Source: an uncultured Chlorobiaceae bacterium (GTDB lineage: Bacteria > Bacteroidota > Chlorobiia > Chlorobiales > Chlorobiaceae). From it: DNA of 43,740 nt. Made by a program: the position numbers and the translations under genes. The stretch spans positions 1 through 43,740 of the forward strand of contig CAJAIK010000039.1 of NCBI GenBank assembly GCA_903939765.1. The letters are read 5' to 3'. This document shows, piece after piece, positions 8,133 through 18,373 of the stretch; position 1 is the stretch's first letter, and the number at the start of each line of letters is the position of its first letter. The notes under the pieces were generated by a model. The model had not been told where the DNA came from, made no database searches, and worked only from the letters and a program-made list of their open reading frames with translations.

Positions 8133-8771
8133 ATGACAAACACCTTATCAAATAACGACTCACTTGAGTTTTTGGCAAAAGAGCTTAAAAGGGGTCGACT
8201 GGAAAAAAAACTTTCTGTAGATGATGTGAGTCAGTTGACCAATATTAAAAAGCAATATTTGGAACAACTTGAGGATGGGAATTTCGGTTTTCTGCCAAAC
8301 ACCTATGTATATGCCTTTGCAAAGGAATACATAAGGGCTATGGAACTCGACTGCAATGAAATTCTTGAACAATGCAAAAAAGATCTCCAATTGCACGGAG
8401 CATTTAACAAGGATGAGATTGTCGAAACAGGTTTCGAACAGAACAACAAAAAACCGTTGGGCGGGATAAACATACACAAATCGGAGCTTATGAAGTCCAT
8501 ACTACCGTTAACCGTCGGCATGTTTGTCGGCGTACTTATAGGCGTCTGCTCCAGTTATAGCGACCATAGTAACGAAGTTTCAGCTCCTCGCCTGCCAGTT
8601 TTAACTGCAAAACCATCCGTCACTTCCGGAGAGACATCTTTCAGAAAAAAACAGCGTTCAAATTCCCTTGAAACCTTATCACTGCAGGCGAAACCATCCA
8701 CTGCGCAGCCAAACTCATCTGCGTCTTCCGTTGCTCCGGCGCCTCTTCCTGTTTCAGGTACTCAGAAATAA
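8133..8771 (+). CDS. RodZ-like membrane protein with N-terminal HTH
   Basis: A 212-residue protein. Residues 10-85 form an HTH_25-type helix-turn-helix (LAKELKRGRLEKKLSVDDVS, then LTNIKKQYLEQLEDGNF and LPNTYVYAFAKEYIRAMEL), as in the cytoplasmic domain of RodZ. A single membrane helix, ILPLTVGMFVGVLIGVCSSY, lies near residues 128-148. A short Ser/Pro/Ala-rich periplasmic tail follows. In RodZ this N-terminus binds MreB and helps to set cell shape. The usual C-terminal RodZ beta-domain is absent, so it may be a shortened RodZ or a related membrane regulator. It converges on the leucine-repeat gene at 8829, with a bidirectional hairpin between them. Confidence 0.72.
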   Translation: MTNTLSNNDSLEFLAKELKRGRLEKKLSVDDVSQLTNIKKQYLEQLEDGNFGFLPNTYVYAFAKEYIRAMELDCNEILEQCKKDLQLHGAFNKDEIVETGFEQNNKKPLGGINIHKSELMKSILPLTVGMFVGVLIGVCSSYSDHSNEVSAPRLPVLTAKPSVTSGETSFRKKQRSNSLETLSLQAKPSTAQPNSSASSVAPAPLPVSGTQK

Positions 8772-8795
8772 GGCAACAACCATGAGGCTGTTGCC
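8772..8795. terminator. Hairpin between convergent genes
   Basis: An inverted repeat has 10-bp arms (8772-8781 and 8786-8795) around a 4-base loop, with one G-U pair. On the minus strand it is followed by TTATTT, so it fits best as a terminator for the leucine-repeat gene. It could also stop rightward transcription from the RodZ-like gene. Confidence 0.6.
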
Positions 8796-8828
8796 TGGTA
8801 CGATAATCAGGTAAAGCAAAAGAGGCTG

Positions 8829-9881
8829 TTATAAAAAACAGTTGCCTTTGATATTGCAAACCATCCGGACTTGTTCTTCATGAAAGGGTTGGGCGTTCTC
8901 TGTGCAAATACAGTCTCCTCCAACTTTCTTCAAAGAACCCTCAAATGCTGTCAACTGGTTTCCTGAACAATCGAAATTACCCTTGACCTTTTTGGGAGCA
9001 TCCTCAAGTGTTGCGATCTGGTTCTCTGAGCAATTAAAATCCCCCTTCACCTTTTCAGGAGCCCACTTGAGTGAAATCAATTGATTATTTGAACAATTAA
9101 GCCCGTCAACTTTTTGAGGAGCACCTTTAAGGGATGAGAGTTGATTACCGGAACAATCAAATACCCCGACTTCTTCAGGAGCTCCTTTGAGAGAAGTCAA
9201 CTGATTTGCTGAACAATCGAAAGAGCCGCGCACTTCACGAGAGACTCCTTTAAGCGAGGTTAACTGGTTTCCACTGCAAGAGAAATCTCCCCTGACAACA
9301 TAAGGGCTGCCTGCCAGTGAAGCAAGTTTGTTGCGGGAACAATCAAAATCACCCTGCACCTTTAGTGGCGCACCCTGGAGTGTTGCAAGCTGATTATCAG
9401 AACAGTTGTAATCACCACCAACTATCAATGGGGCACCATCAAGTGAGGAGAGCTTGTTGCCGGAACAGTTGAAATCTCCTTCTACTATCTCCAGGCAGTC
9501 CGCGAGCAGGGTTTCCGTATTTATAAGAACCTCCCCTTTGAACACGGTCAACTGATTTCCTGCACAGGAAAAATCTCCCATAATGAATGTTGGACAACCC
9601 AAAAGAGAGGTCAGTTGATTGCAGGAACAATCAAAGTCCCCTTTAACCTCATCAGGACCACCTTCGAGTGAGGTCAACTTGTTCCCTGAACAGTTAAAAT
9701 CTCCCTTAATTTTTTTTGGGCTGCCCTCAAGTGTGGTGAGCTTGTTGCCGGAGCAGTTAAAATCTCCCTTTACCCTCTCAGGGCACCCTTCCAGCAAAGT
9801 TATTCCCTTATTGGAACAATCGATGTCACTTTTTCCATCAAGCTCCCCCATGACATCGGCAAACGTTACTTTTTTACTCAT
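8829..9881 (-). CDS. Cys-containing leucine-repeat protein (paralogue 1)
   Basis: A 350-residue protein built almost entirely of about 15 tandem repeats of roughly 20 residues with the pattern GDFxCSGNQLTSLxGxPxxV. Each repeat has a hydrophobic ladder and one cysteine before the Asn. The repeats should stack into a solenoid similar to a leucine-rich repeat, with a column of cysteines along one side. Only short caps are unique: an N-terminal FADVMGELDGKSDIDCS and a C-terminal end with three cysteines. No signal peptide is visible. The start is supported by GGAGG five bases before ATG. A paralogue at 13064 lies in inverted orientation. Such repeats occur in phage and bacterial proteins, and I know of no function. 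Confidence 0.8.
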   Translation of the reverse strand: MSKKVTFADVMGELDGKSDIDCSNKGITLLEGCPERVKGDFNCSGNKLTTLEGSPKKIKGDFNCSGNKLTSLEGGPDEVKGDFDCSCNQLTSLLGCPTFIMGDFSCAGNQLTVFKGEVLINTETLLADCLEIVEGDFNCSGNKLSSLDGAPLIVGGDYNCSDNQLATLQGAPLKVQGDFDCSRNKLASLAGSPYVVRGDFSCSGNQLTSLKGVSREVRGSFDCSANQLTSLKGAPEEVGVFDCSGNQLSSLKGAPQKVDGLNCSNNQLISLKWAPEKVKGDFNCSENQIATLEDAPKKVKGNFDCSGNQLTAFEGSLKKVGGDCICTENAQPFHEEQVRMVCNIKGNCFL

Positions 9882-9953
9882 AGTACCTCCGTTGAAAAAC
9901 AGGTTATCGACATTTATTAATACCCAATTATTTTCCTGTGACTTTTTACGCGT

Positions 9954-10646
9954 TTAATGTGACGCATCCTTGTGAATGATTTCACCTGTCACGAGATAAC
10001 CGACCTCCTGTGCAATCTTTACAGCGTGGTCGGCAATATGCTCGATATAGCGGGAGATACTCATAACCGCCATAAGCTGACTCACATCAGCATCCGGGAT
10101 TTTTATCAAAGCTGTTGCCTTGTTAACGACCGCGCGGTGCATTACCTCAATCTCTTTGTCAAGAACACCAACCTCATCGGCCAGAGCTTGCTCTTTTAAG
10201 GCAAAGGAGGTAATCGACTTTTTAACCATTTCGGCCGCAAGCTCACCCATATCCTCGAACTCAAAAGATTCGATAATCTCAGGAGTGATTTCAAGCATAA
10301 GATCAAGACTATGAAAAGAGAGATCAGCAATACGCTCCAGCTCATCATTGATCATGATAATGGTCATTATGGTGCGCAGGTCACTTGCAACCGGATGCTG
10401 AAGGGCGAGAAAAGAGAGGCATCGCTCTTCGAGATCAATCTCTGCCATATCAATTTCATAATCAGCAAGCATTCTCTGCTTTGTGCCAGGTTCATCATGC
10501 TGCACCGCCGCATGCAGTGAAATCAAAAAATTCTCCAATACTCTATTGGATAGTTGAACAAGAACTTCAGAAAGTTCTGTTATTTGCACATGAACTGGCC
10601 GTTCTGACATAATATTAATGGCGGTTAAATTCATTTGATCAATCAC
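9954..10646 (-). CDS. phoU: Phosphate signalling regulator PhoU
   Basis: A 230-residue all-helical protein made of two three-helix PhoU repeats. The metal-binding style motifs are visible as [20 protein letters not shown] in the first repeat and [18 protein letters not shown] in the second. PhoU links the phosphate transporter to the PhoR kinase and controls polyphosphate levels. The GTG start (10644-10646) overlaps the ppk stop in GTGA, so the gene is translationally coupled to ppk. This pairs it with polyphosphate synthesis instead of the pst transporter operon, which is not in the window. A PhoBR pair lies 10 kb to the right. Confidence 0.93.
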   Translation of the reverse strand: MIDQMNLTAINIMSERPVHVQITELSEVLVQLSNRVLENFLISLHAAVQHDEPGTKQRMLADYEIDMAEIDLEERCLSFLALQHPVASDLRTIMTIIMINDELERIADLSFHSLDLMLEITPEIIESFEFEDMGELAAEMVKKSITSFALKEQALADEVGVLDKEIEVMHRAVVNKATALIKIPDADVSQLMAVMSISRYIEHIADHAVKIAQEVGYLVTGEIIHKDASH

Positions 10647-12880
10647 GTTATTGCACTTGTGACATTTTTTTTCGGGGTCGACCGGGTTAAAAAAAGTGCC
10701 TGACTGTTCACTTTCGGTCCATCAATGCTGATCTTCGAATATGTTGCGTCAGCATGCATCTCCCAGGCCTTGACATTATCGCTCATAATCAGATCAAGAT
10801 CCGATTTGACAACACGAATGATCGCCTTATCAAACACCGGAAAAAGTGTTTCAACCCGATCATCAAGGTTTCGTGGCATGATATCCGCACTTCCAAGATA
10901 GAGTTCCTCCTTTCCTCCATTATAGAAGTAGTAGGCCCGGCTGTGCTCAAGAAAACGTCCGATAATACTGATGACCCTTATATTCTCGCTGACTCCCTCT
11001 ATCCCTGGCTTGAGGCAGCAGACCCCGCGGATGATAAGGTCAATCTTTACCCCTTCGCAAGACGCCTTGTAGAGTGCCCGGATAGTTTTACCATCCACCA
11101 GGGCATTCATTTTCATGATGATCCTTCCCTTGTTCTCCTTCCGGCTCCACTCAACCTCCCGGTCAATCATCTCGATAATCCTTTTTCTGGTATTTATCGG
11201 CGAGACGAGCAGCTTTCTGTATTCGGTATGTTTTGAGTAGCCTGTCAGGGCGTTAAAGAGTTCTGCCACATCGTTGGCAAGTTGCTCGTTGACGGTAAAA
11301 AGGCTGTAATCGGTATAGATTTTGCCTGTTGCCGGATTGTAGTTACCTGTCCCAAGATGGAGATAGCGCTTCAGCTTATGTTGCTCACGTCGCACAATCA
11401 GGGTAAGCTTGGCGTGGGTTTTCAGCCCCGGAAGACCGTAGGCGACATGTGCCCCGACATCTTCAAGTGCGCGGGCCCAGATAATATTGTTTCCTTCGTC
11501 AAACCTTGCCTTGAGTTCCACCAGAACCGCTACCTGTTTACCCGCTTCAGCAGCCTTCATCAGGGCCTTGACAATCGGCGAATTACTGCCAACCCTGTAG
11601 AGCGTCTGCTTTATTGAAAGCACATCCGCATCAAGAGCTGCCTGATTGATAAAATCAACAACTGGCTGAAAAGAGTCGTAAGGATGGTAGAGTAACCGAT
11701 CTTTGGCTTTTATGGCACTGAAAATATCGGCGGGGAACTGCTCCTCGATAACGTTTTTTGGTACAAATGGATCATCTTTCAGAGCAGGAATCTCAATTTT
11801 CAGAAGCTCCATCAGAGAGCTGAGTCCAAGAGCCCCATCTATTTCATAGACGTTTCTTGCGGAAACGTCAAGATTTTTCATCAAAAGCTTTCTCACCGGC
11901 ACAGGCATTGCCGGAGTGATGTCAAGCCGAACAACCTTTCCGTAACGGCGTGAGCGGATTCCCTTTTCGATGGTCTTCAACAAATCTCCCGCTTCATCCT
12001 CCTCAATTTCAACATCTGCGTCGCGAATCAATCTGAAAAGATAGGCTTTGGTGATCCTCATTTTTGGAAACAACTGCTCCAGATTGTTTTCTATAAGCTC
12101 CTCAAGCCAGATAAAGCGAAGAATCCCGTCATCATCAAAACCTTTGATATCATTAAGCCGAAGAAGCCGTGGAAGCATACTCGGGACTTTGACACGGGCA
12201 AACTTCAACGTAGTGCTTTCGTCATCAGCAATTTCTATAGCGAGATTCAGTGAAAGGTTCGACATAAAAGGAAAGGGATGGCCGGTATCGAAAGCCAAGG
12301 GGGTCAAGACGGGATAAATCTCTTTGCGAAAATAGTGGCTTAATGCATGCTGCTTCATAGCAGATAATTCTGAAAATCGGAGAAACTCAATACCCTCCTG
12401 CTGAAGTGCAGGCACCAGGTCTTGATAAAAGCACTTGTTTCTCTGGCTGAGCTGCCGCAAAATCATCGTCCTGATTTTTTCGAGCTGTTCAAAAGGAGTG
12501 TGGCCATCAATCGTTCGTTCCACAATACCCGCTTCATACTGATCCTCAATACCGGCAACCCGGGTCATGAAATATTCATCAAGGTTTGAACTGAAAATCG
12601 AAATGAATTTCACTCGTTCCAAAAGCGGATGCGCTTCAGCATCCAGCGCCTCTTCAAGCACACGCTGGTTGAACGCGATCCAGCTCAGCTCCCTGTTGAG
12701 ATAAAAAGAGGTATCGAAAAAATCAGGAAGCGCCACTCCCTTGCCATCTTCCTCATCACATGTCTGCATAAGAGGCATAAAAAAATTGATCCCGGTCTCC
12801 CCATGCCGTATAAAAAAACGCCACAACTCTTGGGGACAATGAACATCGAATGGACAATAATGTAGAGGCTTTGTTGTCAC
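10643..12880 (-). CDS. ppk: Polyphosphate kinase 1
   Basis: A protein of up to 745 residues with all four PPK1 domains. The N-domain starts [20 protein letters not shown] and the head domain follows. The first C-terminal phospholipase-D-like domain has the autophosphorylated histidine in [15 protein letters not shown], followed by [20 protein letters not shown]. The second has [14 protein letters not shown] and PRNLDDRVE. The enzyme polymerises ATP gamma-phosphate into polyphosphate. The GTG start at 12880 gives an unusually long leader before NRELSW, so ATG at 12778 or 12769 is also possible. No clear ribosome-binding site decides between them. It is cotranscribed with phoU and diverges from the leucine-repeat gene at 13064. 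Confidence 0.95.
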   Translation of the reverse strand: MTTKPLHYCPFDVHCPQELWRFFIRHGETGINFFMPLMQTCDEEDGKGVALPDFFDTSFYLNRELSWIAFNQRVLEEALDAEAHPLLERVKFISIFSSNLDEYFMTRVAGIEDQYEAGIVERTIDGHTPFEQLEKIRTMILRQLSQRNKCFYQDLVPALQQEGIEFLRFSELSAMKQHALSHYFRKEIYPVLTPLAFDTGHPFPFMSNLSLNLAIEIADDESTTLKFARVKVPSMLPRLLRLNDIKGFDDDGILRFIWLEELIENNLEQLFPKMRITKAYLFRLIRDADVEIEEDEAGDLLKTIEKGIRSRRYGKVVRLDITPAMPVPVRKLLMKNLDVSARNVYEIDGALGLSSLMELLKIEIPALKDDPFVPKNVIEEQFPADIFSAIKAKDRLLYHPYDSFQPVVDFINQAALDADVLSIKQTLYRVGSNSPIVKALMKAAEAGKQVAVLVELKARFDEGNNIIWARALEDVGAHVAYGLPGLKTHAKLTLIVRREQHKLKRYLHLGTGNYNPATGKIYTDYSLFTVNEQLANDVAELFNALTGYSKHTEYRKLLVSPINTRKRIIEMIDREVEWSRKENKGRIIMKMNALVDGKTIRALYKASCEGVKIDLIIRGVCCLKPGIEGVSENIRVISIIGRFLEHSRAYYFYNGGKEELYLGSADIMPRNLDDRVETLFPVFDKAIIRVVKSDLDLIMSDNVKAWEMHADATYSKISIDGPKVNSQALFLTRSTPKKNVTSAIT

Positions 12881-13063
12881 GAACCAATGGACTTCTGTTA
12901 CAAGTATGAAAACAAATGCCGGGAAGGTAACGAAAGAGTCAGAGCTACTTTTTTGAAAAGTATATTGGGCAATCTTTATCCTTTACCAGCAGAAGAACTG
13001 CCAAAACAGATATCTGCTGATCCGGGTTTTTCATGTCGATCATTTATTTTTGGAGATAGAACG

Positions 13064-14275
13064 ATGAGTACAAGAGCAACAAAACGACTTTTCGCCGATG
13101 TTTTAGGCCCCCTTCTTGATGGAAAAGGCGACATCGATTGTTCAAACAGAGGGCTTACCTCTCTTGAGGGATGCCCTGGAATCGTGGCAGGTAATTTCAA
13201 CTGTTCGGGAAATCAGTTGACTTCACTGGAGGGTGGCCCTCACACCGTTACCGGTGATTTTTCCTGTTCAAATAACCAGTTGACATCGCTTGAAGCCTGT
13301 CCTGATGAGGTTCACGGCGATTTCGATTGTTCTCACAATCAATTGCTCTCACTTGAAGGTGCTCCAAAAAAGGTGACGGGTAATTTTGATTGTTCTGCCA
13401 ACCAGTTGACAACACTTTATGGTCATCTGAAAAAAGTTGGTGGAGATTTTTCCTGTTCAGATAACCTGCTTACCTCACTCAATGGTGCACCTCATAAAGT
13501 TGGCGGAGATTTTGCCTGTTCGGATAACCTCCTTACCTCACTTGAGGACGCTCCGCGTGAAGTTGGTGATTTTGACTGTTCCCACAATCAGTTGACCTCA
13601 CTCGAAGGGAGCCCGGATGAAATTCACGGCGATTTCGATTGTTCCGGCAATCAACTAAGCTCACTGGCAGGGTGCCCAAATTTTATTATTGGTGACTTTT
13701 TTTGCGCCGGAAACCAACTGACCTCACTGAAAGGCGGGCCGGTTGTTGTTTACGGAAACTTCGACTGTTCAAAACATAAGCTGGAATCACTCAAAGGAGC
13801 CCCCAAAGAGGTTGGGGGGGATTTTAATTGCTCAGGGAACCTGCTCACATCACTTGCAGGAACGCCTCACGAGGTTTGTCATTTTGATTGTTCCAACAAT
13901 CAGTTGACAACGCTCCAGGGTGCACCCCATAAAGTGAGCGGAAATTTCTCCTGTTCAGCAAACCGGTTGACATCGCTCAAAGGTGCACCAAAAAAGGTCA
14001 AGGGCTCTTTTAATTGTTCCGGCAACCAGTTGACGACTCTTGATGGGGTACCTAAAAAAGTCAAAGGAAATTTCGATTGTTCCGCGAACCAACTGACAAC
14101 TCTTGATGGAACTCTCAAAAAAGTTGGCGGAGATTTTATTTGCGGGGGAAATGCAGGGATATTTGATGAAGAAGAGGCTCGGGCAACATGTTCGATAAAA
14201 GGAAACTATATTCGATCGAACAACACCCGTTACAGCGACATAACCATCGCCAATGCCATGAAGCTGTATGAATGA
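13064..14275 (+). CDS. Cys-containing leucine-repeat protein (paralogue 2)
   Basis: A 403-residue solenoid protein with about 17 copies of the GDFDCSxNQLTSLxGAPxxV repeat. The start at ATG 13064 is chosen over an upstream ATG at 12887. GGAG lies 9 bases before it, and the protein then begins like the paralogue at 8829-9881 (RLFADVLGPLLDGKGDIDCS). The C-terminal cap (FDEEEARATCSIKGN) also matches the paralogue. A few repeats are shortened by two residues (for example EVGDFDCS), and one has lost its Asn (CSKHKLESL). No signal peptide or membrane segment is seen. A strong terminator follows at 14282. Function unknown. Confidence 0.8.
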   Translation: MSTRATKRLFADVLGPLLDGKGDIDCSNRGLTSLEGCPGIVAGNFNCSGNQLTSLEGGPHTVTGDFSCSNNQLTSLEACPDEVHGDFDCSHNQLLSLEGAPKKVTGNFDCSANQLTTLYGHLKKVGGDFSCSDNLLTSLNGAPHKVGGDFACSDNLLTSLEDAPREVGDFDCSHNQLTSLEGSPDEIHGDFDCSGNQLSSLAGCPNFIIGDFFCAGNQLTSLKGGPVVVYGNFDCSKHKLESLKGAPKEVGGDFNCSGNLLTSLAGTPHEVCHFDCSNNQLTTLQGAPHKVSGNFSCSANRLTSLKGAPKKVKGSFNCSGNQLTTLDGVPKKVKGNFDCSANQLTTLDGTLKKVGGDFICGGNAGIFDEEEARATCSIKGNYIRSNNTRYSDITIANAMKLYE

Positions 14276-14281
14276 CAGAGT

Positions 14282-14313
14282 AAAAAGGCCATTCCCGAAG
14301 GAGTGGCCTTTTT
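14282..14313 (+). terminator. Rho-independent terminator
   Basis: A hairpin has 14-base arms (14282-14295 and 14300-14313) with one G-U pair and a CGAA tetraloop. The right arm ends in five T residues. It lies 7 bp after the stop of the leucine-repeat gene and isolates it from the CHAD gene. Confidence 0.85.
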
Positions 14314-14320
14314 GTCTAAT

Positions 14321-14341
14321 AATGGATAACGTCTATCCATT
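14321..14341. promoter_or_regulatory. Short perfect inverted repeat upstream of the CHAD gene
   Basis: An 8-bp perfect inverted repeat (arms 14321-14328 and 14334-14341, 5-base spacer) lies about 117 bp upstream of the CHAD start and just after the terminator. It has no T-tract, so an operator is possible. There is no independent support. Confidence 0.25.
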
Positions 14342-14457
14342 TGAATAGAGCAAAGATGGAATTGAATTGTTATTTTACTTTGATATGAACTCTTTTATCT
14401 TGATAGCGTGAGGGTTTATTGTCCGGTCAGTTCATTCCATTTTAACGTAAGCTGCGG

Positions 14458-16029
14458 ATGCACACCACCTCGAAAACGGTATACTTCAGGTTGAATCAGG
14501 CCGACGCCAACGATTTGCTGCCCGAAAACGCACTTCCCTCCGGATGGCAGCTCAAGGCTCACGCATCACGGAAAGAGCGGCGGGATTACTACGATACCTT
14601 TGAGTGGCAAGCTTTCGAAAAAGAGGTTGCAATTGTAAAAAAGAGAAGAACCCTTTTTTTGACCGATCTCCATACTGGCCAGGAAAAGGCATCTCTCCCT
14701 TTCCCGGCACATCCCTCCTCGTTCTTCGCCAACGCTCTTCCATCCGGAATCCTGAAGGCGGAACTCTCTTCACTGACGGATATCAGGGCATTCATAAGGC
14801 TCTGCCAGGTTGATGCTGCCATCACCTCATACCGCATTCTTGATGACAATGAGAAGAGTGTCGCACTGCTGACCTCCGAATCACTCTCGCTGGCTGGCAA
14901 TGAAATGCCGGAACCCTTTGTGCACCTTCTGGCACTCTCGCCGCTCAGGGGATATGACGATGAGATGGAGCGGATGGTAACGTCATTGACAAGCGACAAC
15001 AAAATCGCAACCGTTCTTGATTTCAGGGAGCTCTTTCTGCTGATCATGAATGCTGCCAGCCTCAGTGTGCATGAGTACTCTTCAAAAATCAGTCTTGACC
15101 TTGACGGCGACGCGCCGGTTTATCACAGTGCCCGTCAGTTGCTTCAGTTTACCTTTTCCGTCATGCGGGCCAATGAAGAGGGGCTCAAAAAGAACCTTGA
15201 TTCCGAATTTCTGCACGACTATCGTGTTGCCATACGCCGTACCCGCTCCATTCTGAAGCAGCTCAAGGGCGTTTTTGAGCCCGAAGAGAGCGCATATTAT
15301 CTCCGTCTTTTCAGGGAGCTTGGGAAACGAACCAACGAATTGCGCGACCGGGATGTCTCTCTTTTGCGGGAGGCAAGCTATTTTCGCTCTCTACCCCCTT
15401 GTCTCCAGCCATCATTGAAGCTCTTTTTCATCGACATTGCTGCATCCCGCAAGAAGCTGCACAGGCAGTTCTGCCGCTATCTTGCCTCTGACCCATGCCA
15501 ATCCGCTCTTGCAGAATGGAATGCCTTTGTACACCAGCAATCCGTTCCTGATCCTGAACACTGCCCGAACGCCTCCCTTTCGACTGCCAGTGTTGCTGTC
15601 GAAAGCATCAAAAAAGCATGGAAAACGGTTATCCGCCACGGTCGTCAGGCCAGTGAGGAGACAACCGACAACGAGATCCATGCACTGCGGATTGACTGCA
15701 AAAAACTTCGTTATCTGCTTGAATTTTTCTCCTCCATTTTCCCTCATAAATCGGTCGCTCCCGCGGTACGCCAATTGAAGGAACTCCAGGATAACCTCGG
15801 TGACTTTGTCGATTTTTCGGTTCAACTGCACTTTCTTCGTGAACGTCTGACAGAGCTGCCCCCAGGCAAAGAGGAGATCGTGCTTGCTGCATCAATGGGC
15901 GCCCTTATGGCCACCCTTTTTAACAAACAGGAAGAGGCGAGGGGTCGATTCCACAAAACCTTTGAGGCGTTTGACCATGAAAAAACCGCTCAACTCTTTC
16001 ACGATCTTCTGACAAGCAACATGAAATGA
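14458..16029 (+). CDS. CHAD-domain protein (polyphosphate-binding) with CYTH-like N-terminal half
   Basis: A 523-residue cytoplasmic protein. The N-terminal 200 residues look like a degenerate CYTH/triphosphate-tunnel region ([21 protein letters not shown], strand-rich). Residues 230-520 form the helical CHAD domain with its conserved basic and histidine signatures [27 protein letters not shown] and [18 protein letters not shown], plus [17 protein letters not shown] domains are known to bind polyphosphate and to localise to polyphosphate granules. The gene lies next to ppk-phoU, and its last codons overlap the start of a ParA-type ATPase in ATGA. This indicates tight coupling between the two. 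Confidence 0.88.
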   Translation: MHTTSKTVYFRLNQADANDLLPENALPSGWQLKAHASRKERRDYYDTFEWQAFEKEVAIVKKRRTLFLTDLHTGQEKASLPFPAHPSSFFANALPSGILKAELSSLTDIRAFIRLCQVDAAITSYRILDDNEKSVALLTSESLSLAGNEMPEPFVHLLALSPLRGYDDEMERMVTSLTSDNKIATVLDFRELFLLIMNAASLSVHEYSSKISLDLDGDAPVYHSARQLLQFTFSVMRANEEGLKKNLDSEFLHDYRVAIRRTRSILKQLKGVFEPEESAYYLRLFRELGKRTNELRDRDVSLLREASYFRSLPPCLQPSLKLFFIDIAASRKKLHRQFCRYLASDPCQSALAEWNAFVHQQSVPDPEHCPNASLSTASVAVESIKKAWKTVIRHGRQASEETTDNEIHALRIDCKKLRYLLEFFSSIFPHKSVAPAVRQLKELQDNLGDFVDFSVQLHFLRERLTELPPGKEEIVLAASMGALMATLFNKQEEARGRFHKTFEAFDHEKTAQLFHDLLTSNMK

Positions 16030-16766
16030 AAACCATAGCACTCTACAGCATCAAGGGCGGGGTCGGCAAAACGGCTGCGGCGGTCAACCTTGCCTACCTC
16101 TCCTCCCTGACATCTCAGCCAACCCTGATCTGCGATCTTGATCCGCAGGGGGCAAGCTCCTACTATTTCAGGATTACCGCCTCAAAAAAATATAACAGCG
16201 ACCAATTTCTGAAGGGCAACAAAAAGATCTTCCGCAACATCAAGGCAACCGATTTTGAAAAGCTTGACCTGCTTCCTTCAGACTTTTCTTACCGCAATCT
16301 TGATATCGAACTCGCTGAAGAAAAAAAACCTCAAAAGAAGCTCAAAAAAAACCTTGAAGAGCTCAGCGATGAGTATCGCTATCTCTTTTTTGACTGCCCG
16401 CCAAACCTGACACTCCTTTCTGAAAGTGTCTTTGCTGCCTCCGACCTGATTCTGGTGCCTTTGATTCCCACGACGCTCTCAATACGCACCTACGTTCAGT
16501 TACATGATTTTTTTAAAGCCAATAAACTCGACAGCACAAAAATCCGCCCTTTTTTCAGCATGGTGGAAAAACAGAAAAAATTACACCGCGACACCATCCT
16601 TGAATTCGGGAGTGGCCCGGTATTCCTCACCCAATCAATCCCTTACAATTCCGAGGTTGAAAAAATGGGCATCTACCGCGCACCGCTCAATTACGTTCTG
16701 CCCAACGCTCCAGCCTCAAAAGCCTACCGCAACCTCTGGGAAGAGATTCGCTCACAGCTTGAATAA
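16026..16766 (+). CDS. ParA/MinD-family partition ATPase
   Basis: A 246-residue cytoplasmic ATPase of the ParA family. The deviant Walker A motif is [18 protein letters not shown] at residues 8-25. Walker A' is [10 protein letters not shown], Walker B is [15 protein letters not shown], and the later [20 protein letters not shown] is typical of the small ParA group without an N-terminal HTH. Such ATPases move DNA or cytoplasmic bodies (plasmids, carboxysomes, storage granules) over the nucleoid. There is no ParB or centromere-like repeat beside it. The only coupled partner is the CHAD protein, with a 4-bp overlap. I infer that it positions polyphosphate granules. Confidence 0.88.
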   Translation: MKTIALYSIKGGVGKTAAAVNLAYLSSLTSQPTLICDLDPQGASSYYFRITASKKYNSDQFLKGNKKIFRNIKATDFEKLDLLPSDFSYRNLDIELAEEKKPQKKLKKNLEELSDEYRYLFFDCPPNLTLLSESVFAASDLILVPLIPTTLSIRTYVQLHDFFKANKLDSTKIRPFFSMVEKQKKLHRDTILEFGSGPVFLTQSIPYNSEVEKMGIYRAPLNYVLPNAPASKAYRNLWEEIRSQLE

Positions 16767-16927
16767 ATGCGGGCAGCCCTCTCGCTCTTGCTTCAGCATC
16801 TGCAATTCAGAAATTCCATTCAGTTTTCACACGGTTGTAACATTGCCCTCTCCATTAAAACAGAGATATTGGGTATAAAGAAAAGCAATATGGTCAAGCT
16901 TTCAACCACCCGTCACTGAAGAAGTTC

Positions 16928-18373
16928 ATGAAGATATATCGTCAGAAAAAGTCTCTCTTCAGCTCGCTGAACATTACACTGCTGCTGATCATCATGGCAT
17001 CGGCTTCAGCTTTTTACCCCAATAACCAGACTCTGCAGGGCGCTGCAAAAAAGCGCGTCCCTCAACCACGCTCTATTTTTCTTTTTATAGGAGATGGCAT
17101 GGGACCAGCGCAGGTAAAACTCTCAAGCGAACTGCTTGAGAGCGGCCACACCCTCGCCATGACCTCATTTCCGGTACTCGGTATGGCAACCACCCATTCG
17201 GCAGACCGACCTATTACCGACTCCGGAGCCGCAGGCACGGCACTTGCTACCGGCAAAAAAACCACTATCGGTACCATTTCAATGGCCGGGAACCATCTCG
17301 ACACACTGAAAACCATCGCTGAAATGGCAAAGGCAAAAGGGATGAGAACCGGGATTGTTACAAGTGTTGGAATTGATGATGCAACCCCCGCCTGTTTTTA
17401 TGCCCACAACGCCTCCCGCTCCAACCTGTACGACATTGCCGTGCAGATGGCCTCAAGCGGTTTCGACTACTTCGGAGGAGGATACAGCCTTGGAACTTCC
17501 GCTGAAAACCAGGCAAAAGCCAAAATTTTCAAGGGAGAGATTACCAATCTCATGCAATCGGCTCACTATTTTCTTGCACGTAACAACAAAGAACTGAAGG
17601 CCATAAAGCCGGGAACGCGATGCTGGGCATACAGCGATTATGACAGCAAGGGGGCGCTGAGCTTTGCCATGGATCGCCATGAGAGAGAAACATCGCTTGC
17701 AGAATTTACACGCGAGGGAATTCGGCTGCTCAACAACCCCAAAGGATTTTTCATGATGGTTGAAGGGGGAAAAATCGACTGGGCCTGCCACGCAAACGAT
17801 GCTGCTGCAGCAGCGCACGACGTTGAGGCATTCGACAAAGCCATAGAGGAGGCCCTTGCCTTTTACCACCGGCACCCCGGAGAGACACTGATTGTCGTTA
17901 CCGCCGATCACGAGTGCGGCGGGCTTTCACTTGGCAACGCAGCAAACGGTTATGAAACCCGTTTTGACCTTCTGCGCCATCAAAAAATTTCGCAGCAACG
18001 GTTTGCCGAAAAGGTCTCTGCATGGAAAAAACGAGGCACCGTCACTTTCCCTATGGCGCTCGACAGTGTCAAAGTCTCTTTCGGACTTGGAGATGTTGAT
18101 GCCGGGGATCGCAACGCGCTGCAGCAAGCCTACCTGGCAACCATGAAAAGCGAGGATGCCGGAACAAAGAGCACTGATACTTTCAGCCCGGCCGTAACCG
18201 CCCTGTTAAACAACCGAGCCGCAATCGGCTGGAGCAGCAATGCCCATACGGCCGTGCCCGTTCAGGTTTTTGCCATAGGGCGTGGAGCCGAGACATTCAA
18301 GGGCTTTTACGACAATACCGATATCGCAAAAAAAATCATGCAGATCGCCAAACTGAAAGCCCCTGAAAAATAG
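16928..18373 (+). CDS. phoA: Alkaline phosphatase, PhoA family
   Basis: A 481-residue exported enzyme that hydrolyses phosphomonoesters in the periplasm. A basic start and one hydrophobic segment (ITLLLIIMASASAF, residues 17-30) form the signal peptide. FLFIGDGMGPAQV carries the first metal aspartate. The nucleophilic serine lies in TDSGAAGTALATGKKT. Later metal ligands are in EGGKIDWACHAND, VTADHECGG and SSNAHTAVPV. The gene starts 161 bp after the ParA gene, and a CCTCTCCATTAAAA sequence shared with the crtB upstream region precedes it at 16847-16860. Location next to ppk, CHAD and PhoBR fits control by phosphate starvation. Confidence 0.93.
   Translation: MKIYRQKKSLFSSLNITLLLIIMASASAFYPNNQTLQGAAKKRVPQPRSIFLFIGDGMGPAQVKLSSELLESGHTLAMTSFPVLGMATTHSADRPITDSGAAGTALATGKKTTIGTISMAGNHLDTLKTIAEMAKAKGMRTGIVTSVGIDDATPACFYAHNASRSNLYDIAVQMASSGFDYFGGGYSLGTSAENQAKAKIFKGEITNLMQSAHYFLARNNKELKAIKPGTRCWAYSDYDSKGALSFAMDRHERETSLAEFTREGIRLLNNPKGFFMMVEGGKIDWACHANDAAAAAHDVEAFDKAIEEALAFYHRHPGETLIVVTADHECGGLSLGNAANGYETRFDLLRHQKISQQRFAEKVSAWKKRGTVTFPMALDSVKVSFGLGDVDAGDRNALQQAYLATMKSEDAGTKSTDTFSPAVTALLNNRAAIGWSSNAHTAVPVQVFAIGRGAETFKGFYDNTDIAKKIMQIAKLKAPEK

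Noticed and set aside
12887-13063. Upstream in-frame extension (59 codons) of the second leucine-repeat protein
   Set aside because: The paralogue starts at the equivalent of 13064, a good ribosome-binding site precedes 13064, and the extension does not look like the repeat protein.
16026-16766. ParA gene as evidence of an integrated plasmid
   Set aside because: No parB, replication or mobilisation gene is near, and the gene is translationally coupled to a CHAD gene in a phosphate cluster.
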